Of a DNA stretch of 64,000 bases, positions 16,969 to 26,465 are shown in pieces. This stretch comes from Streptomyces formicae (GTDB taxonomy: Bacteria; Actinomycetota; Actinomycetes; Streptomycetales; Streptomycetaceae). Location of the stretch: positions 4,752,001-4,816,000 of the forward strand of contig NZ_CP022685.1 of NCBI RefSeq assembly GCF_002556545.1. The letters are read 5' to 3'. The translations under genes were made by a program, and so were the position numbers. The first letter of the stretch is position 1; each line of letters starts with the position of its first letter. The notes below the pieces were generated by a model, which saw only the letters and a program-made list of their open reading frames with translations, was not told the DNA's origin and did not search any database.

Positions 16969-17283
16969 ATGGCACAGGCAATGCGACCGAACACCGCCAT
17001 CTCTCTCTTCGCCACCGATGGCAAGGCCCATCCTTTCCAGGACGCGCTGGTCGGCGTGACCCTGGTGCTGGGGGCGATCGCCTTCGTGACGGCGATGTTC
17101 CACAACCTCCATCTGCTCAGTTCGTGGGCGGGACTGGTCGGGATCGCCACGGGCGCGTACGGCCAGTTCATCTCCGTGACGACCCGCGAGCGCTTCGGCC
17201 TGATCCTGGGGCTCGGCGCATCGGCGGTCGGCTTCTTCCTCGGCATGGCGCACGGCGGCCTCTTCGGAGGAATCGTCGGCTGA
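16969..17283 (+). CDS. small integral membrane protein, function unknown
   Basis: A 104-residue protein with about three hydrophobic helices (LVGVTLVLGAIAFVTAMF; LVGIATGAYGQFI; LILGLGASAVGFFLGMAHGGLF). It is divergent from rpsF. The ATG at 16969 has GCAGGAGGT upstream. No catalytic motif is visible. It resembles conserved Streptomyces hypotheticals found at this locus. Confidence 0.8.
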   Translation: MAQAMRPNTAISLFATDGKAHPFQDALVGVTLVLGAIAFVTAMFHNLHLLSSWAGLVGIATGAYGQFISVTTRERFGLILGLGASAVGFFLGMAHGGLFGGIVG

Positions 17284-17296
17284 GGGCCTCCCGGCA

Positions 17297-17320
17297 CCCC
17301 GGCCGCGCGACCGGCCGGGG
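17297..17320. terminator. GC-rich hairpin between small membrane gene and femX
   Basis: A 9-bp stem CCCCGGCCG/CGGCCGGGG with a 6-base loop, 14 bases after the stop. There is no clear T-run, so it may be a terminator or an attenuator before the next gene. Confidence 0.5.
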
Positions 17321-17430
17321 GCCAAGGTCCCGTACGCCCAGACGGGTCGCTCGCAGGGCGCAGTAGGCTTCGCGCGAGAGCCGGAGCCCCTGTACCCATG
17401 GGGACACACCAGCCCGAGGAGCGCCCCGAT

Positions 17431-18552
17431 ATGAGTCTGACCCTGAGGACCATCAGTCGCGAGCAGCATCTGGCATATATCCAGACACTGCCGTCGGCGA
17501 GTCATTGCCAGGTCCCGGCATGGGCTGACGTGAAGAGCGAATGGCGCTCGGAGAACCTGGGTTGGTTCGACGACAGGACCGGACAGCTGGTCGGTGCCGG
17601 CCTGGTGCTCTACCGACAGCTGCCCAAGCTGAAGCGCTATCTCGCGTACCTCCCCGAGGGTCCGGTCATCAACTGGTACGCCCCGAACCTGGACGAGTGG
17701 CTGCAGCCGATGCTGGCGCACCTCAAGCAACAGGGCGCGTTCTCCGTGAAGATGGGCCCGCCCGTCGTGATCCGCCGCTGGGACGCTCCGGCGATCAAGG
17801 CAGGCATCCAGAACCCCGACGTGAAGCGGCTGCGCGACACCGAGGCGACGCACATCGAGCCGCGTGCCTTCGAGGTCGCGGACCGGCTGCGCCGCATGGG
17901 CTGGCAGCAGGGCGAGGACGGCGGCGCGGGCTTCGGTGACGTCCAGCCCCGCTACGTCTTCCAGGTGCCGCTGGCCAACCGCTCCCTGGACGAGGTCCAG
18001 AAGGGCTTCAACCAGTTGTGGCGACGCAACATCAAGAAGGCCGAGAAGGCCGGTGTCGAGGTCGTCCAGGGCGGTTACCAGGACCTCGCCGAGTGGCAGC
18101 GCCTCTACGAGATCACCGCGGTGCGCGACAAGTTCCGCCCGCGGCCCCTCGGCTACTTCCAGCAGATGTGGCAGGCCCTCAACTCCGAGGACCCCAACCG
18201 CATGCGGCTGTACTTCGCGCGGCACAACGGCGTGAACCTGTCGGCCGCGACCATGCTCGTCGTCGGCGGCCACGTCTGGTACTCCTACGGGGCATCGGAC
18301 AACATCGGACGCGAGGTCAGGCCCTCGAACGCGATGCAGTGGCGGATGCTCCGCGACGCGTACGCGATGGGTGCCACCGTCTATGACCTGCGCGGCATCT
18401 CCGACTCCCTCGACGAGACCGACCACCTCTTCGGTCTGATCCAGTTCAAGGTCGGCACCGGCGGCGAGGCCGCCGAGTACATCGGCGAGTGGGACTTCCC
18501 GCTCAACAAGCTGCTGCACAAGGCGCTCGACATCTACATGTCGCGCCGCTGA
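17431..18552 (+). CDS. femX: FemX-type peptidoglycan bridge aminoacyltransferase
   Basis: A 373-residue member of the FemABX family, GNAT-fold enzymes that add amino acids from aminoacyl-tRNA to the lipid II stem lysine or diaminopimelate. In Streptomyces the bridge is one glycine on LL-diaminopimelate. Visible family features: CQVPAWADVKSEW at the start, LPEGPVINW, FNQLWRRNIKKAEKAGVEV, and the C-terminal half with WYSYGASDN, ending DLRGIS and FKVGTGGEAAEYIGEWDFP. The ATG at 17431 has GAGGAG 9 bases away. A racemase-like gene follows in the same direction. Confidence 0.85.
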   Translation: MSLTLRTISREQHLAYIQTLPSASHCQVPAWADVKSEWRSENLGWFDDRTGQLVGAGLVLYRQLPKLKRYLAYLPEGPVINWYAPNLDEWLQPMLAHLKQQGAFSVKMGPPVVIRRWDAPAIKAGIQNPDVKRLRDTEATHIEPRAFEVADRLRRMGWQQGEDGGAGFGDVQPRYVFQVPLANRSLDEVQKGFNQLWRRNIKKAEKAGVEVVQGGYQDLAEWQRLYEITAVRDKFRPRPLGYFQQMWQALNSEDPNRMRLYFARHNGVNLSAATMLVVGGHVWYSYGASDNIGREVRPSNAMQWRMLRDAYAMGATVYDLRGISDSLDETDHLFGLIQFKVGTGGEAAEYIGEWDFPLNKLLHKALDIYMSRR

Positions 18553-18618
18553 TCCCGCACAATTTCCTTCCATAACTCTGATACACCGCAGACACGAGAA
18601 AGGTTCCGGGATCCAGCC

Positions 18619-19650
18619 ATGGCGCTCACGCTCTATGTCGACACCGCGCGCTGGCGGGCACACCAGAAGCACATGCTGGAGCAGTTCCCGGGCATCGTCC
18701 CGGTCTGCAAGGGCAACGGCTACGGCTTCGGTCATGAGCGCCTGGCCGAGGAAGCCACGCGCTTCGGCTCCGACGTCCTCGCCGTGGGCACCACCTACGA
18801 AGCCGCCAGGATCAAGGACTGGTTCAGCGGCGACCTGCTGGTCCTGACCCCGTTCCGGCGGGGCGAGGAGCCCGTGCCACTGCCCGACCGCGTCATCCGC
18901 TCCGTATCGTCGCTGGACGGCGTGCACGGCCTCGTGGGCGCCCGCGTCGTCATCGAGGTCATGTCCTCGATGAAGCGTCACGGCATCACCGAGCAGGAGC
19001 TCCCGCAGCTGCACGCCGCCATCGAGGACGTACGCCTCGAAGGCTTCGCGATCCACCTTCCGCTGGACCGCACCGACGGCTCGGACGCCGTCGAGGAGGT
19101 CATCGGCTGGATGGACCGGCTGCGCGCGGCGCGGCTGCCGCTGCACACGATGTTCGTCAGCCACCTCAAGGCCGGTGAACTCGCCAGGCTGCAACAGCAG
19201 TTCCCGCAGACCCGGTTCCGCGCGCGCATCGGCACGAACCTCTGGCTCGGCGACCACGAGGCCACCGAGTACCGCGGCGCCGTCCTCGACGTCACCGCCG
19301 TCGCGAAGGGCGACCGCTTCGGCTACCGCCAGCAGAAGGCCGCCTCCGACGGCTGGCTGGTCGTGGTCGCGGGCGGCACGTCGCACGGTGTCGGCCTGGA
19401 GGCCCCGAAGGCCCTGCACGGCATGATGCCGCGGGCCAAGGGCGTGGCCCGCGCGGGCCTCGCGACGGTCAACCGCAACCTCTCGCCGTTCGTCTGGGCG
19501 GGCAAGCAGCGCTGGTTCGCTGAGCCCCCGCACATGCAGGTCTCCATCCTGTTCGTGCCCTCGGACGCCACGGAGCCGAAGGTCGGCGAGGAGCTGGTGG
19601 CCCATCTGCGGCACACCACCACGCAGTTCGACCGCATCGTCGACCGCTGA
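18619..19650 (+). CDS. alanine-racemase-like PLP enzyme
   Basis: A 343-residue fold-type III PLP protein. The catalytic-type Lys is in VCKGNGYGFGHERL (K~34 context), the same motif that carries the PLP lysine in alanine racemases (xVKxNAYGHG). The second-half racemase tyrosine motif is not certain, and the length is shorter than standard Alr (about 370-390), so racemase activity is an inference. It could instead be a PLP-binding homologue working with the preceding FemX. It starts 66 bases after femX with an ATG at 18619 (AAAGG upstream). Confidence 0.7.
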   Translation: MALTLYVDTARWRAHQKHMLEQFPGIVPVCKGNGYGFGHERLAEEATRFGSDVLAVGTTYEAARIKDWFSGDLLVLTPFRRGEEPVPLPDRVIRSVSSLDGVHGLVGARVVIEVMSSMKRHGITEQELPQLHAAIEDVRLEGFAIHLPLDRTDGSDAVEEVIGWMDRLRAARLPLHTMFVSHLKAGELARLQQQFPQTRFRARIGTNLWLGDHEATEYRGAVLDVTAVAKGDRFGYRQQKAASDGWLVVVAGGTSHGVGLEAPKALHGMMPRAKGVARAGLATVNRNLSPFVWAGKQRWFAEPPHMQVSILFVPSDATEPKVGEELVAHLRHTTTQFDRIVDR

Positions 19651-19680
19651 GACCGTTCGCTGAGACCGTTCAGTTCAGTA

Positions 19681-19726
19681 CGCCGGAGGGCCGGGCACGA
19701 CGCGCGTCGTGCCCGGCCCTCCGGCG
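19681..19726. terminator. 46-bp perfect palindrome terminator
   Basis: Two 23-base arms, exact reverse complements, with no loop bases between. It lies between the convergent racemase-like and GT87 genes and is followed by TTTC. In RNA it would form a very stable hairpin. Confidence 0.88.
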
Positions 19727-19792
19727 TTTCGGGCTCCTGTTCGCTCTCAGCGAACACCCCAGAAGGGGAAGCTGAATCCCAGGAGCAGCCGC

Positions 19793-21328
19793 TCAGCGAG
19801 GCAGTTCGGTCGCCGAGGTCGCCGACCCCCACCTCACCGGAGGCGCCCCGGTGGACTGCGCCACGGGCGGCGTCCCGTAGGGCGCGGGGCCCAGGACGAA
19901 GCGGTCCTGCGCGCCGTCCAGAACACCCCCCGAGGGATCGTCGTCCCCGGCCTTTCGCACCACGTCCCGCTCCGGCATGAGGATGTCCCGTACGACCACG
20001 GCACACAGGTACAGCGTGCCCAGCAGGTGGACGACGATGACCAGTTGGTAGCCCTCGGTCGGCAGTCCCTTGTGGGCGTCGCCGCTCGTCGTGTACGCCA
20101 AGTACAGCCAGATCCCGAGGAAGTACGCGACCTCGCACGCCTGCCAGATCAGGAAGTCGCGCCAGCGCGGCCTGGCCAGCGCCGCCAGCGGGATCAGCCA
20201 CAGAACGTACTGCGGCGAGTAGACCTTGTTGGTGAGGACGAAGGCGGCGACCACCAGGAAGGCGAGCTGGGCGAAGCGCGGGCGGCGCGGCGCGGTGAGG
20301 CCGAGCGCTCCTATGCCCAGGCAGGCGAGGAGCATCAGGGCCACCGCCAGGGTGTTGACCGTGTCGGTGGTCAGCGGTGAGTCCATGCGCTGGGAGAGGA
20401 TCAGCCAGAAGGAGCCGAAGTCGACACTGCGTTCCCGGCTGAACGAGTAGAACTTCGACCAGCCGTCGCTCGCGAGCAGTATCACCGGCAGATTGACGAC
20501 CAGCCAGGTGCCGACCGTGCCGAGCAGCGCGGTACCCAACTCCCGCCAGCGGCCCGCGCGCCAGCACAGGATCAGCAGGGGCCCGAGCAGCAGGACGGGA
20601 TAGAGCTTGGCGGCCGTCGCGAGCCCCAGCAGCACGCCGAAGGCCAGGGGCCGCGAGCGCGACCACATCATCATCGCCGCGGCGGTGAGGGCGACGGCGA
20701 GCAGGTCCCAGTTGATGGTGGCCGTCAGCGCGAGGGCGGGGGCCAGGGCGACCAGCAGACCGTCCCAGGGGCGGCGCCGGTGTGTGCGCGTAACGCAGAC
20801 GGCGACGACCGCGGTGCAGGCCATCAGTATCCCGGCGTTGACCATCCAGTAGATCTTTTCCTGATGCTGGATGGAGCCGCTGCCGGGCGTCACCCACGAC
20901 GCCATCTCCATGAACATCCCGGTCAGGACCGGGTATTCGAGGTACTCCATGTCGCCGGGCAGCTTGTCGAAGTACGGGATGAGCCCGTCGGCGAAGCCGC
21001 GCCCTTCGTAGAGGTGCGGGATGTCGGAGTAGCACGCGTGCGTGTACTGCGAGCTCGCCCCGAAGAACCACGCGCCGTTGTAGCACGGCATCTTCTGGAC
21101 CATCCCGAGAGCGAACATCCCGATCGCGACGAGCGTGATGACGCGTACGGGGGTCCACCAGGTCGCCGCGTACAGCACTCTGCGCCCGATGGGACCGCCG
21201 ATCAGCTCGCTGCCGGCCTCGGCGACCTCGTCCTCCTTCGTGGGCCGTACAGGATCCGGCTCCTCCGCGCCCACGGGCTCGTACGGGCTCGAGGGTGATG
21301 TCTCTGCGCTGGGGTCCGCACTAGGCAT
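19793..21328 (-). CDS. GT87-type polyprenol-phosphate glycosyltransferase, membrane
   Basis: A 511-residue multi-pass protein resembling DUF2029/GT87 mannosyltransferases. About ten hydrophobic helices follow a 40-residue polar start. A loop after the first helix has YNGAWFFGASSQYTHACYSDIPHLYEGRGF, and YLEYPVLTG is characteristic of the family. These enzymes transfer a sugar from a polyprenyl-phosphate donor on the outer face. The acceptor is unknown. The C-terminal tail is cytoplasmic and polar. The ATG at 21328 has AGGA upstream. It lies downstream of the PBP gene in the same direction. Confidence 0.82.
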   Translation of the reverse strand: MPSADPSAETSPSSPYEPVGAEEPDPVRPTKEDEVAEAGSELIGGPIGRRVLYAATWWTPVRVITLVAIGMFALGMVQKMPCYNGAWFFGASSQYTHACYSDIPHLYEGRGFADGLIPYFDKLPGDMEYLEYPVLTGMFMEMASWVTPGSGSIQHQEKIYWMVNAGILMACTAVVAVCVTRTHRRRPWDGLLVALAPALALTATINWDLLAVALTAAAMMMWSRSRPLAFGVLLGLATAAKLYPVLLLGPLLILCWRAGRWRELGTALLGTVGTWLVVNLPVILLASDGWSKFYSFSRERSVDFGSFWLILSQRMDSPLTTDTVNTLAVALMLLACLGIGALGLTAPRRPRFAQLAFLVVAAFVLTNKVYSPQYVLWLIPLAALARPRWRDFLIWQACEVAYFLGIWLYLAYTTSGDAHKGLPTEGYQLVIVVHLLGTLYLCAVVVRDILMPERDVVRKAGDDDPSGGVLDGAQDRFVLGPAPYGTPPVAQSTGAPPVRWGSATSATELPR

Positions 21329-21363
21329 GCGGACATCCTGCCGTATGCGACTGGGAACGCGGA

Positions 21364-21397
21364 GAGGGCCGCCGCACCGGTCGGTGCGGCGGCCCTC
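21364..21397 (-). terminator. terminator hairpin after the penicillin-binding protein gene
   Basis: A 15-bp perfect stem (21364-21378 with 21383-21397) and loop GGTC. It directly abuts the parS at 21398. Confidence 0.85.
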
Positions 21398-21411
21398 GTT
21401 TCACGTGAAAC
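21398..21411. promoter_or_regulatory. parS: parS ParB-binding site
   Basis: An exact GTTTCACGTGAAAC immediately beside the PBP terminator stem. Confidence 0.95.
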
Positions 21412-21434
21412 ACGAGCGGGGGAGTCCCTGTGGC

Positions 21435-24182
21435 TCAGCCGTCCGAGCCGGAGATGAAGCCCCCTCCGCCGCCATGGCCGTTCCCGTTGTTCGCTCCGCC
21501 ACCGGCCGGATCCTCGGTGGCAGTTGGTGTCCCACCGCCAGGGCCTCCGTCGGCGCCTCCGTCGGCACCGCCGTTCTCCGTACCGCCGTCGTGGTTGCAG
21601 TCCCAGTCGAGCGGATCGCAGGTGTCCCCGGGATCAGGCGACTCTGTAGGCGGTTTCGTGGTCTCGGACTGCGTGGGCGTCGGCTTCGTGGTCTCCTCCG
21701 GCTCCTTGGTCTCCGTCGGAGTGGGCGGCGGAGGCGGAGTCTCACCGACGACCTTGCCGATCGGCCCGGGCACGGGGAAGTTCTTGACGGGCGCGTTCTT
21801 GAGCGCCTCCGCCATGTAGTCCTGCCAGATCTGCGCGGGGAACGAGGCGCCGTGGATCTTCTTCTCGCCGCCCGTGCCGAACATCTCCAGGAATTCGCGC
21901 TTCTTGTTGTTCTCGTTGTCGTCGAGGCGGTACATGCTGACCGCCGTCGACAACTGCGGGGTGTAGCCGACGAACCAGGCGGACTTGTTGCCGTCGGTCG
22001 TACCCGTCTTGCCCGCGACCTGGCGCCCCGGCAGCTTGGCCGAGGTGCCGGTGCCCTTGTCCACGACCGTCCTCAGCACGTCGGTGACGTTGTCGGCGAC
22101 CTCAGGGTCGAATGCCTGCTTGGTCTGCTTCTCGTGCTGGTAGACCGTGTTGCCCTCGTGCTTGACCTCCTTGACCGAGTACGGGTCGTTCTGCTTCCCG
22201 CTCGCCGCGAAGGTGGAGTAGGCACCGGCCATGCGGATCGCGCTCGGCGAGGAGGTACCGAGGGAGAAGGACGGGTAGGTGGCTCCGGCCATGGAGCTGT
22301 CGTCCTTGAGGCCGGCGTCCATCGCCGACTCCTTCACCTTGTCCAGACCGACGTCCATGCCGAGCTGCACGTAGGCGGAGTTGACCGACTCCCTCATCGC
22401 CTCGCGAAGGTCGATCTGATAGGTCGGCGGGTTGTAGTCCTGGTCACCGTCGTTCCGCTGGAGCCATTCCTTGCCGTCGCGGTCGGTCCAGACGTCACCG
22501 TTGTACTTCTGGATCTTGAGCTTGTTCTTGCCGCTGTACAGGCTCTTCGGGTTGACGATGGTGCGCTCGGACTCGCTCTGGACCTCTACGCCCTTCGGGT
22601 CGCGGACGCCGTACTTGAAGGCGGCGGCCAGCACGAAGGGCTTGTACGTCGAACCGACCTGGGCACCGGTCTGGTCGGCGTTGTTGGTGAAGTGCTTCGT
22701 CGCGTCCTCACCGCCGTAGATGGCCCTGATCGCGCCGTCCTTCGGGTCCACGGAGGCACCGCCGAACTGCACGTGCGTGTCCTTCTTGGGCCGCAGCTTC
22801 GTGTTGAGCTTCTCCTTGCGGACCTTGTTGACCGACTTCTCGAGCTCCTTGACCTTCTTCCGGTCGAAGGTCGTGTGGATCTCGTAGCCGCCCTGCTGGA
22901 GCTGATCGGCGGTGATGTTCGTGTTCTTGATGACGTACGCCTTGGCCAGGTCCACCAGGTAACCGGTCTGACCGGCCAGGTCGGCGTTCGACCGCGGGTT
23001 CTGGAGCTTGGGGAACGTCCGGTACTTGTCCCGCTCCGCGGCGGTCAGGCGGTTGTCCTTGACCTCCTCGTCGAGGATCCACGCCCACCGCTTCTTCGCG
23101 CGCGCGGTGTTGTCCTCCTTGCTCGCCGCGGGGTCGATCTCGGGGGAGCCGGCCGGGTCGTAGTAGGTCGCGCCCTTGAGCACCGTCGCGAGGAGCGCGC
23201 ACTCGCTCGGGTCCAGCTCGCTGGCTTCCTTGTCGAAGTACGCCCGCGCCGCGGCCTGGATCCCGTAGGCACCGCGCCCGTAATAGGCGGTGTTGAGGTA
23301 CCCCGCCATGATGTCTTCCTTGGAGACCGTGCGGCCGACCTTTATGGAGATGAAGAGCTCTTTGAACTTACGGGTGAACGTCTGCGACTGGTCACCCAGG
23401 CGCGCGTTCTTCACGTACTGCTGGGTGATGGTGGAGCCACCCTGGGTCTGCCCGCCCTTGGCCATGTTGACCAGGGCACGCGTGATGCCCATCGGGTCGA
23501 CGCCCTTGTCCTTCTCGAACGTCTTGTTCTCCGCCGACATGACGGCGAAGCGCATTTCCTTGGGGATGTCGTCGTAGTCGATGATCTGGCGGTTGCGCTC
23601 ACCGCCTGTCGCGACCATCTGCTTGCCGTCGCTCCAGTAGTAGACGTTGTTCTGGGCCTTGGCCGCCTTGTCGACCTCCGGCACCTGCACCAGCGCGTAC
23701 GCGATGCCCGCGACGGCCATCAGGCTGCCGAGGAAGCCGATGAACATACCGGTGACCAGGCGCCACGACGGGACCCAGCGGCGCAGACCGTCCTTGTCCG
23801 CGCGCGGGTAGTCGATGAAGCGCTTCTTGCGGGGAGGCTCGGCGCCGCGGCCCCTGCCGCGTCCGGGCCCGCTGGAGCCACCGCCACCGCCACGGCGGCC
23901 GCCGCCACCGGAGCGGCCGCCGCCGGCGCCGTCGGGCGCCCTGCGTCGACTTCCGGCCGCACCACTGCGCTGTGCCGCGCGGCGGGCCTCGGCCCGGCCG
24001 CCATAAGGACGGTCCCCTTCATCCGACGTCCCGGATCCTTGCGATCCGTACGAGGAAGAGGGCGACCCCGTGGTGCCTCGCGGTGCCGCGCGGCGGCCCG
24101 ACGACGCTCCTGGGGCGCCACGCCTGGCCGCGGCGCGTCCGCCGCCCTGAGGCTGCGGCGGTTTGCGACGGTGCTCGCTCAT
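21435..24182 (-). CDS. class A penicillin-binding protein (transglycosylase-transpeptidase)
   Basis: A 915-residue bifunctional cell-wall synthase. The order is a long Gly/Arg-rich cytoplasmic tail (about 1-135), one membrane anchor (VTGMFIGFLGSLMAVAGIAYAL, about 150-172), a GT51 glycosyltransferase domain with MSAENKTFEKDKGVDP and GGSTITQQYVKN, then a transpeptidase domain with SxxK as STYK (in GSTYKPF), SxN as SVN, and KTG as KTGTT. The extracellular C-terminus is a Pro/Thr/Glu/Gly-rich tail of about 110 residues. The ATG at 24182 (MSEHRRKPP) has GAGGAG upstream. Confidence 0.95.
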   Translation of the reverse strand: MSEHRRKPPQPQGGGRAAARRGAPGASSGRRAAPRGTTGSPSSSYGSQGSGTSDEGDRPYGGRAEARRAAQRSGAAGSRRRAPDGAGGGRSGGGGRRGGGGGSSGPGRGRGRGAEPPRKKRFIDYPRADKDGLRRWVPSWRLVTGMFIGFLGSLMAVAGIAYALVQVPEVDKAAKAQNNVYYWSDGKQMVATGGERNRQIIDYDDIPKEMRFAVMSAENKTFEKDKGVDPMGITRALVNMAKGGQTQGGSTITQQYVKNARLGDQSQTFTRKFKELFISIKVGRTVSKEDIMAGYLNTAYYGRGAYGIQAAARAYFDKEASELDPSECALLATVLKGATYYDPAGSPEIDPAASKEDNTARAKKRWAWILDEEVKDNRLTAAERDKYRTFPKLQNPRSNADLAGQTGYLVDLAKAYVIKNTNITADQLQQGGYEIHTTFDRKKVKELEKSVNKVRKEKLNTKLRPKKDTHVQFGGASVDPKDGAIRAIYGGEDATKHFTNNADQTGAQVGSTYKPFVLAAAFKYGVRDPKGVEVQSESERTIVNPKSLYSGKNKLKIQKYNGDVWTDRDGKEWLQRNDGDQDYNPPTYQIDLREAMRESVNSAYVQLGMDVGLDKVKESAMDAGLKDDSSMAGATYPSFSLGTSSPSAIRMAGAYSTFAASGKQNDPYSVKEVKHEGNTVYQHEKQTKQAFDPEVADNVTDVLRTVVDKGTGTSAKLPGRQVAGKTGTTDGNKSAWFVGYTPQLSTAVSMYRLDDNENNKKREFLEMFGTGGEKKIHGASFPAQIWQDYMAEALKNAPVKNFPVPGPIGKVVGETPPPPPTPTETKEPEETTKPTPTQSETTKPPTESPDPGDTCDPLDWDCNHDGGTENGGADGGADGGPGGGTPTATEDPAGGGANNGNGHGGGGGFISGSDG

Positions 24183-24556
24183 CGAACGATTACTCCTCGG
24201 GCAGGCGCAGCTGTCCACGCCTGGAAACGGCGGCTGATTTCCGGTCCCCCCGAAGTACGGATGCGCCCATTCCGGCACTCACCCGCACTGCACCGGGGAC
24301 AACGACGCCCCCTGACGTCACGTGGTTCCCGGCGGTCTGCATGGCGCACAGACTACGCACCGTCAAAACCCTCGTAGAGCCGAAGTTCACCCCAAATCAG
24401 GCAAGTTACTTCCTACGAATCGGTGATGTGACGCCGTTCACCGTGCCCCCTCTTGTCTCAACCGGATCCCCGTTCTATCGTCTCGATGTATCGAGTCGAT
24501 ACATCAGCTCGGCATAAAGGCCGTACTGAGGGACTTGCGGCGGACGGGAGGCGACG
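24183..24556. other. divergent intergenic region of PBP and padR
   Basis: About 370 bases between the divergent PBP and PadR genes. It holds promoters for both. The only clear structure is the 21-bp palindrome at 24485-24505. Confidence 0.7.
24485..24505. promoter_or_regulatory. probable PadR operator palindrome
   Basis: GATGTATCGA (24485-24494), a single G, then TCGATACATC (24496-24505) form a perfect 21-bp dyad about 52 bases before the padR ATG. PadR regulators usually bind such ATGT/ACAT-ended dyads and repress themselves. Confidence 0.65.
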
Positions 24557-25243
24557 ATGAGCAGGCGCTCCGGCATCCTCGAGTTCGCCGTGCTCGGTCT
24601 GCTCCGCGAGTCCCCGATGCACGGCTATGAGCTGCGGAAACGACTCAATACGTCGCTGGGAGTGTTCCGCGCGTTCAGCTACGGAACGCTCTATCCCTGC
24701 CTCAAGACGCTGGTCGCCAACGGCTGGTTGATCGAAGAGTCGGGCAGCACGCCTGAAGACGCCCTCGCGGCTCCACTCGCAGGGCGTCGCGCCAAGATCG
24801 TCTATCGGTTGACGGCGGAAGGTAAGGAGCACTTCGAGGAGCTGCTCTCGCAGACCGGCCCCGACGCGTACGAGGACGAGCACTTCGCCGCCCGCTTCGC
24901 CTTCTTCGGGCAGACCTCGCGGGACGTACGCATGCGGGTGCTCGAGGGCCGACGCAGCCGTCTCGAAGAACGCCTGGAGAAGATGCGCGCCTCCCTGGCC
25001 CGTACCCGGGAGCGCCTGGACGACTACACGCTTGAGCTGCAGCGGCACGGCATGGAGTCCGTGGAGCGCGAAGTGCGCTGGCTGAACGAGCTCATCGAGA
25101 GCGAGCGGGCGGGGCGGGACCAACAGCGGTCCACCCCCCACGGCTCCGCTCAGCAGGACAGCACATCTGGGGAGTCGGCGGACCTGCCCCGGCGGCGGGA
25201 CAACAACCCGCCGCCGGATCCGTCCGATGACCCCGCCAAGTAA
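24557..25243 (+). CDS. PadR-family transcriptional regulator
   Basis: A 228-residue PadR regulator. The winged helix is [21 protein letters not shown]...[17 protein letters not shown]. The C-terminal part is long and coiled ([26 protein letters not shown]), ending in a polar disordered tail. The ATG at 24557 has GGGAGG upstream. It lies 59 bases before ino1 in the same direction, so it may be cotranscribed and may regulate inositol synthesis; that link is inference from position. Known ligands for this subgroup are lacking. Confidence 0.9.
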   Translation: MSRRSGILEFAVLGLLRESPMHGYELRKRLNTSLGVFRAFSYGTLYPCLKTLVANGWLIEESGSTPEDALAAPLAGRRAKIVYRLTAEGKEHFEELLSQTGPDAYEDEHFAARFAFFGQTSRDVRMRVLEGRRSRLEERLEKMRASLARTRERLDDYTLELQRHGMESVEREVRWLNELIESERAGRDQQRSTPHGSAQQDSTSGESADLPRRRDNNPPPDPSDDPAK

Positions 25244-25302
25244 GACCCAGCGTTCCGCAGGGTCTTATCCGGAATACCGAGATCACACAGGGAGCAACCG
25301 GA

Positions 25303-26385
25303 ATGGGTTCGGTTCGCGTAGCCATTGTCGGCGTGGGCAACTGCGCCGCCTCGCTGGTCCAGGGCGTCGAGTACTACAAGGACGCCGACCCGGACACCAA
25401 GGTCCCGGGCCTGATGCACGTCCAGTTCGGCGACTACCACGTCGGTGATGTCGAGTTCGTCGCCGCCTTCGACGTCGACGCGAAGAAGGTCGGCCTCGAC
25501 CTCGCGGACGCCATCGGCGCCAGCGAGAACAACACCATCAAGATCTGCGACGTGCCGAACTCCGGCGTGCAGGTCCAGCGTGGCCACACCCACGACGGTC
25601 TGGGCAAGTACTACCGCCAGACCATCGAGGAGTCCGCCGAGGCCCCGGTCGACGTCGTCCAGGTCCTCAAGGACAAGCAGGTCGACGTCCTCGTCTGCTA
25701 CCTGCCCGTCGGTTCCGAGGCCGCGGCAAAGTTCTACGCCCAGTGCGCCATCGACGCCAAGGTCGCCTTCGTCAACGCTCTGCCGGTCTTCATCGCCGGT
25801 ACCAAGGAGTGGGCGGACAAGTTCACCGAGGCGGGCGTCCCGATCGTCGGCGACGACATCAAGTCGCAGGTCGGCGCCACCATCACGCACCGTGTGATGG
25901 CGAAGCTGTTCGAGGACCGCGGTGTCCGTCTCGAGCGCACCATGCAGCTCAACGTCGGCGGCAACATGGACTTCAAGAACATGCTCGAGCGCGAGCGCCT
26001 CGAGTCCAAGAAGATCTCGAAGACGCAGGCCGTCACCTCGCAGATCCGCGACCGCGAGCTGGGCGAGAACAACGTCCACATCGGCCCGTCGGACTACGTC
26101 GCGTGGCTCGACGACCGCAAGTGGGCGTACGTCCGCCTCGAGGGCCGTGCCTTCGGTGACGTCCCGCTGAACCTGGAGTACAAGCTCGAGGTCTGGGACT
26201 CCCCGAACTCCGCCGGTGTCATCATCGACGCCCTGCGCGCCGCGAAGATCGCCAAGGACCGGGGCATCGGTGGCCCGATCCTCTCCGCGTCCTCGTACTT
26301 CATGAAGTCCCCGCCGGTGCAGTACTTCGACGACGAGGCCTACGAGAACGTCGAGAAGTTCATCAAGGGCGACGTCGAGCGCTAA
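25303..26385 (+). CDS. ino1: inositol-3-phosphate synthase
   Basis: A 360-residue enzyme converting glucose-6-phosphate to myo-inositol-3-phosphate with NAD, the first step towards phosphatidylinositol and mycothiol. The NAD motif [12 protein letters not shown] is at residues 10-21. Conserved stretches include [34 protein letters not shown] and [11 protein letters not shown]. Actinobacterial length fits. It is preceded by AGGGAGCAACCGG and followed by a clear terminator. The upstream PadR is a candidate regulator. Confidence 0.97.
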   Translation: MGSVRVAIVGVGNCAASLVQGVEYYKDADPDTKVPGLMHVQFGDYHVGDVEFVAAFDVDAKKVGLDLADAIGASENNTIKICDVPNSGVQVQRGHTHDGLGKYYRQTIEESAEAPVDVVQVLKDKQVDVLVCYLPVGSEAAAKFYAQCAIDAKVAFVNALPVFIAGTKEWADKFTEAGVPIVGDDIKSQVGATITHRVMAKLFEDRGVRLERTMQLNVGGNMDFKNMLERERLESKKISKTQAVTSQIRDRELGENNVHIGPSDYVAWLDDRKWAYVRLEGRAFGDVPLNLEYKLEVWDSPNSAGVIIDALRAAKIAKDRGIGGPILSASSYFMKSPPVQYFDDEAYENVEKFIKGDVER

Positions 26386-26410
26386 ACAGCTCTCTCCGTA
26401 GTCGCTTGTC

Positions 26411-26443
26411 GAGGGTCCCCGGGCATTACGCCCGGGGACCCTC
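26411..26443 (+). terminator. terminator after ino1
   Basis: A 14-bp stem (26411-26424 with 26430-26443) and loop ATTAC, then CTCATATG. It lies 26 bases after the ino1 stop. Confidence 0.88.
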
Positions 26444-26465
26444 CTCATATGTGAGGGTGTGCTCC

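Noticed and set aside
16684..19614. A 976-codon open frame on the minus strand
   Set aside because: It lies opposite femX and the racemase-like gene and is a GC-rich shadow frame.
21135..24377. A 1080-codon open frame on the plus strand
   Set aside because: It is antisense to the class A PBP gene and has the Val/Leu/Arg-rich composition of a GC-rich mirror frame, with no recognisable domain.
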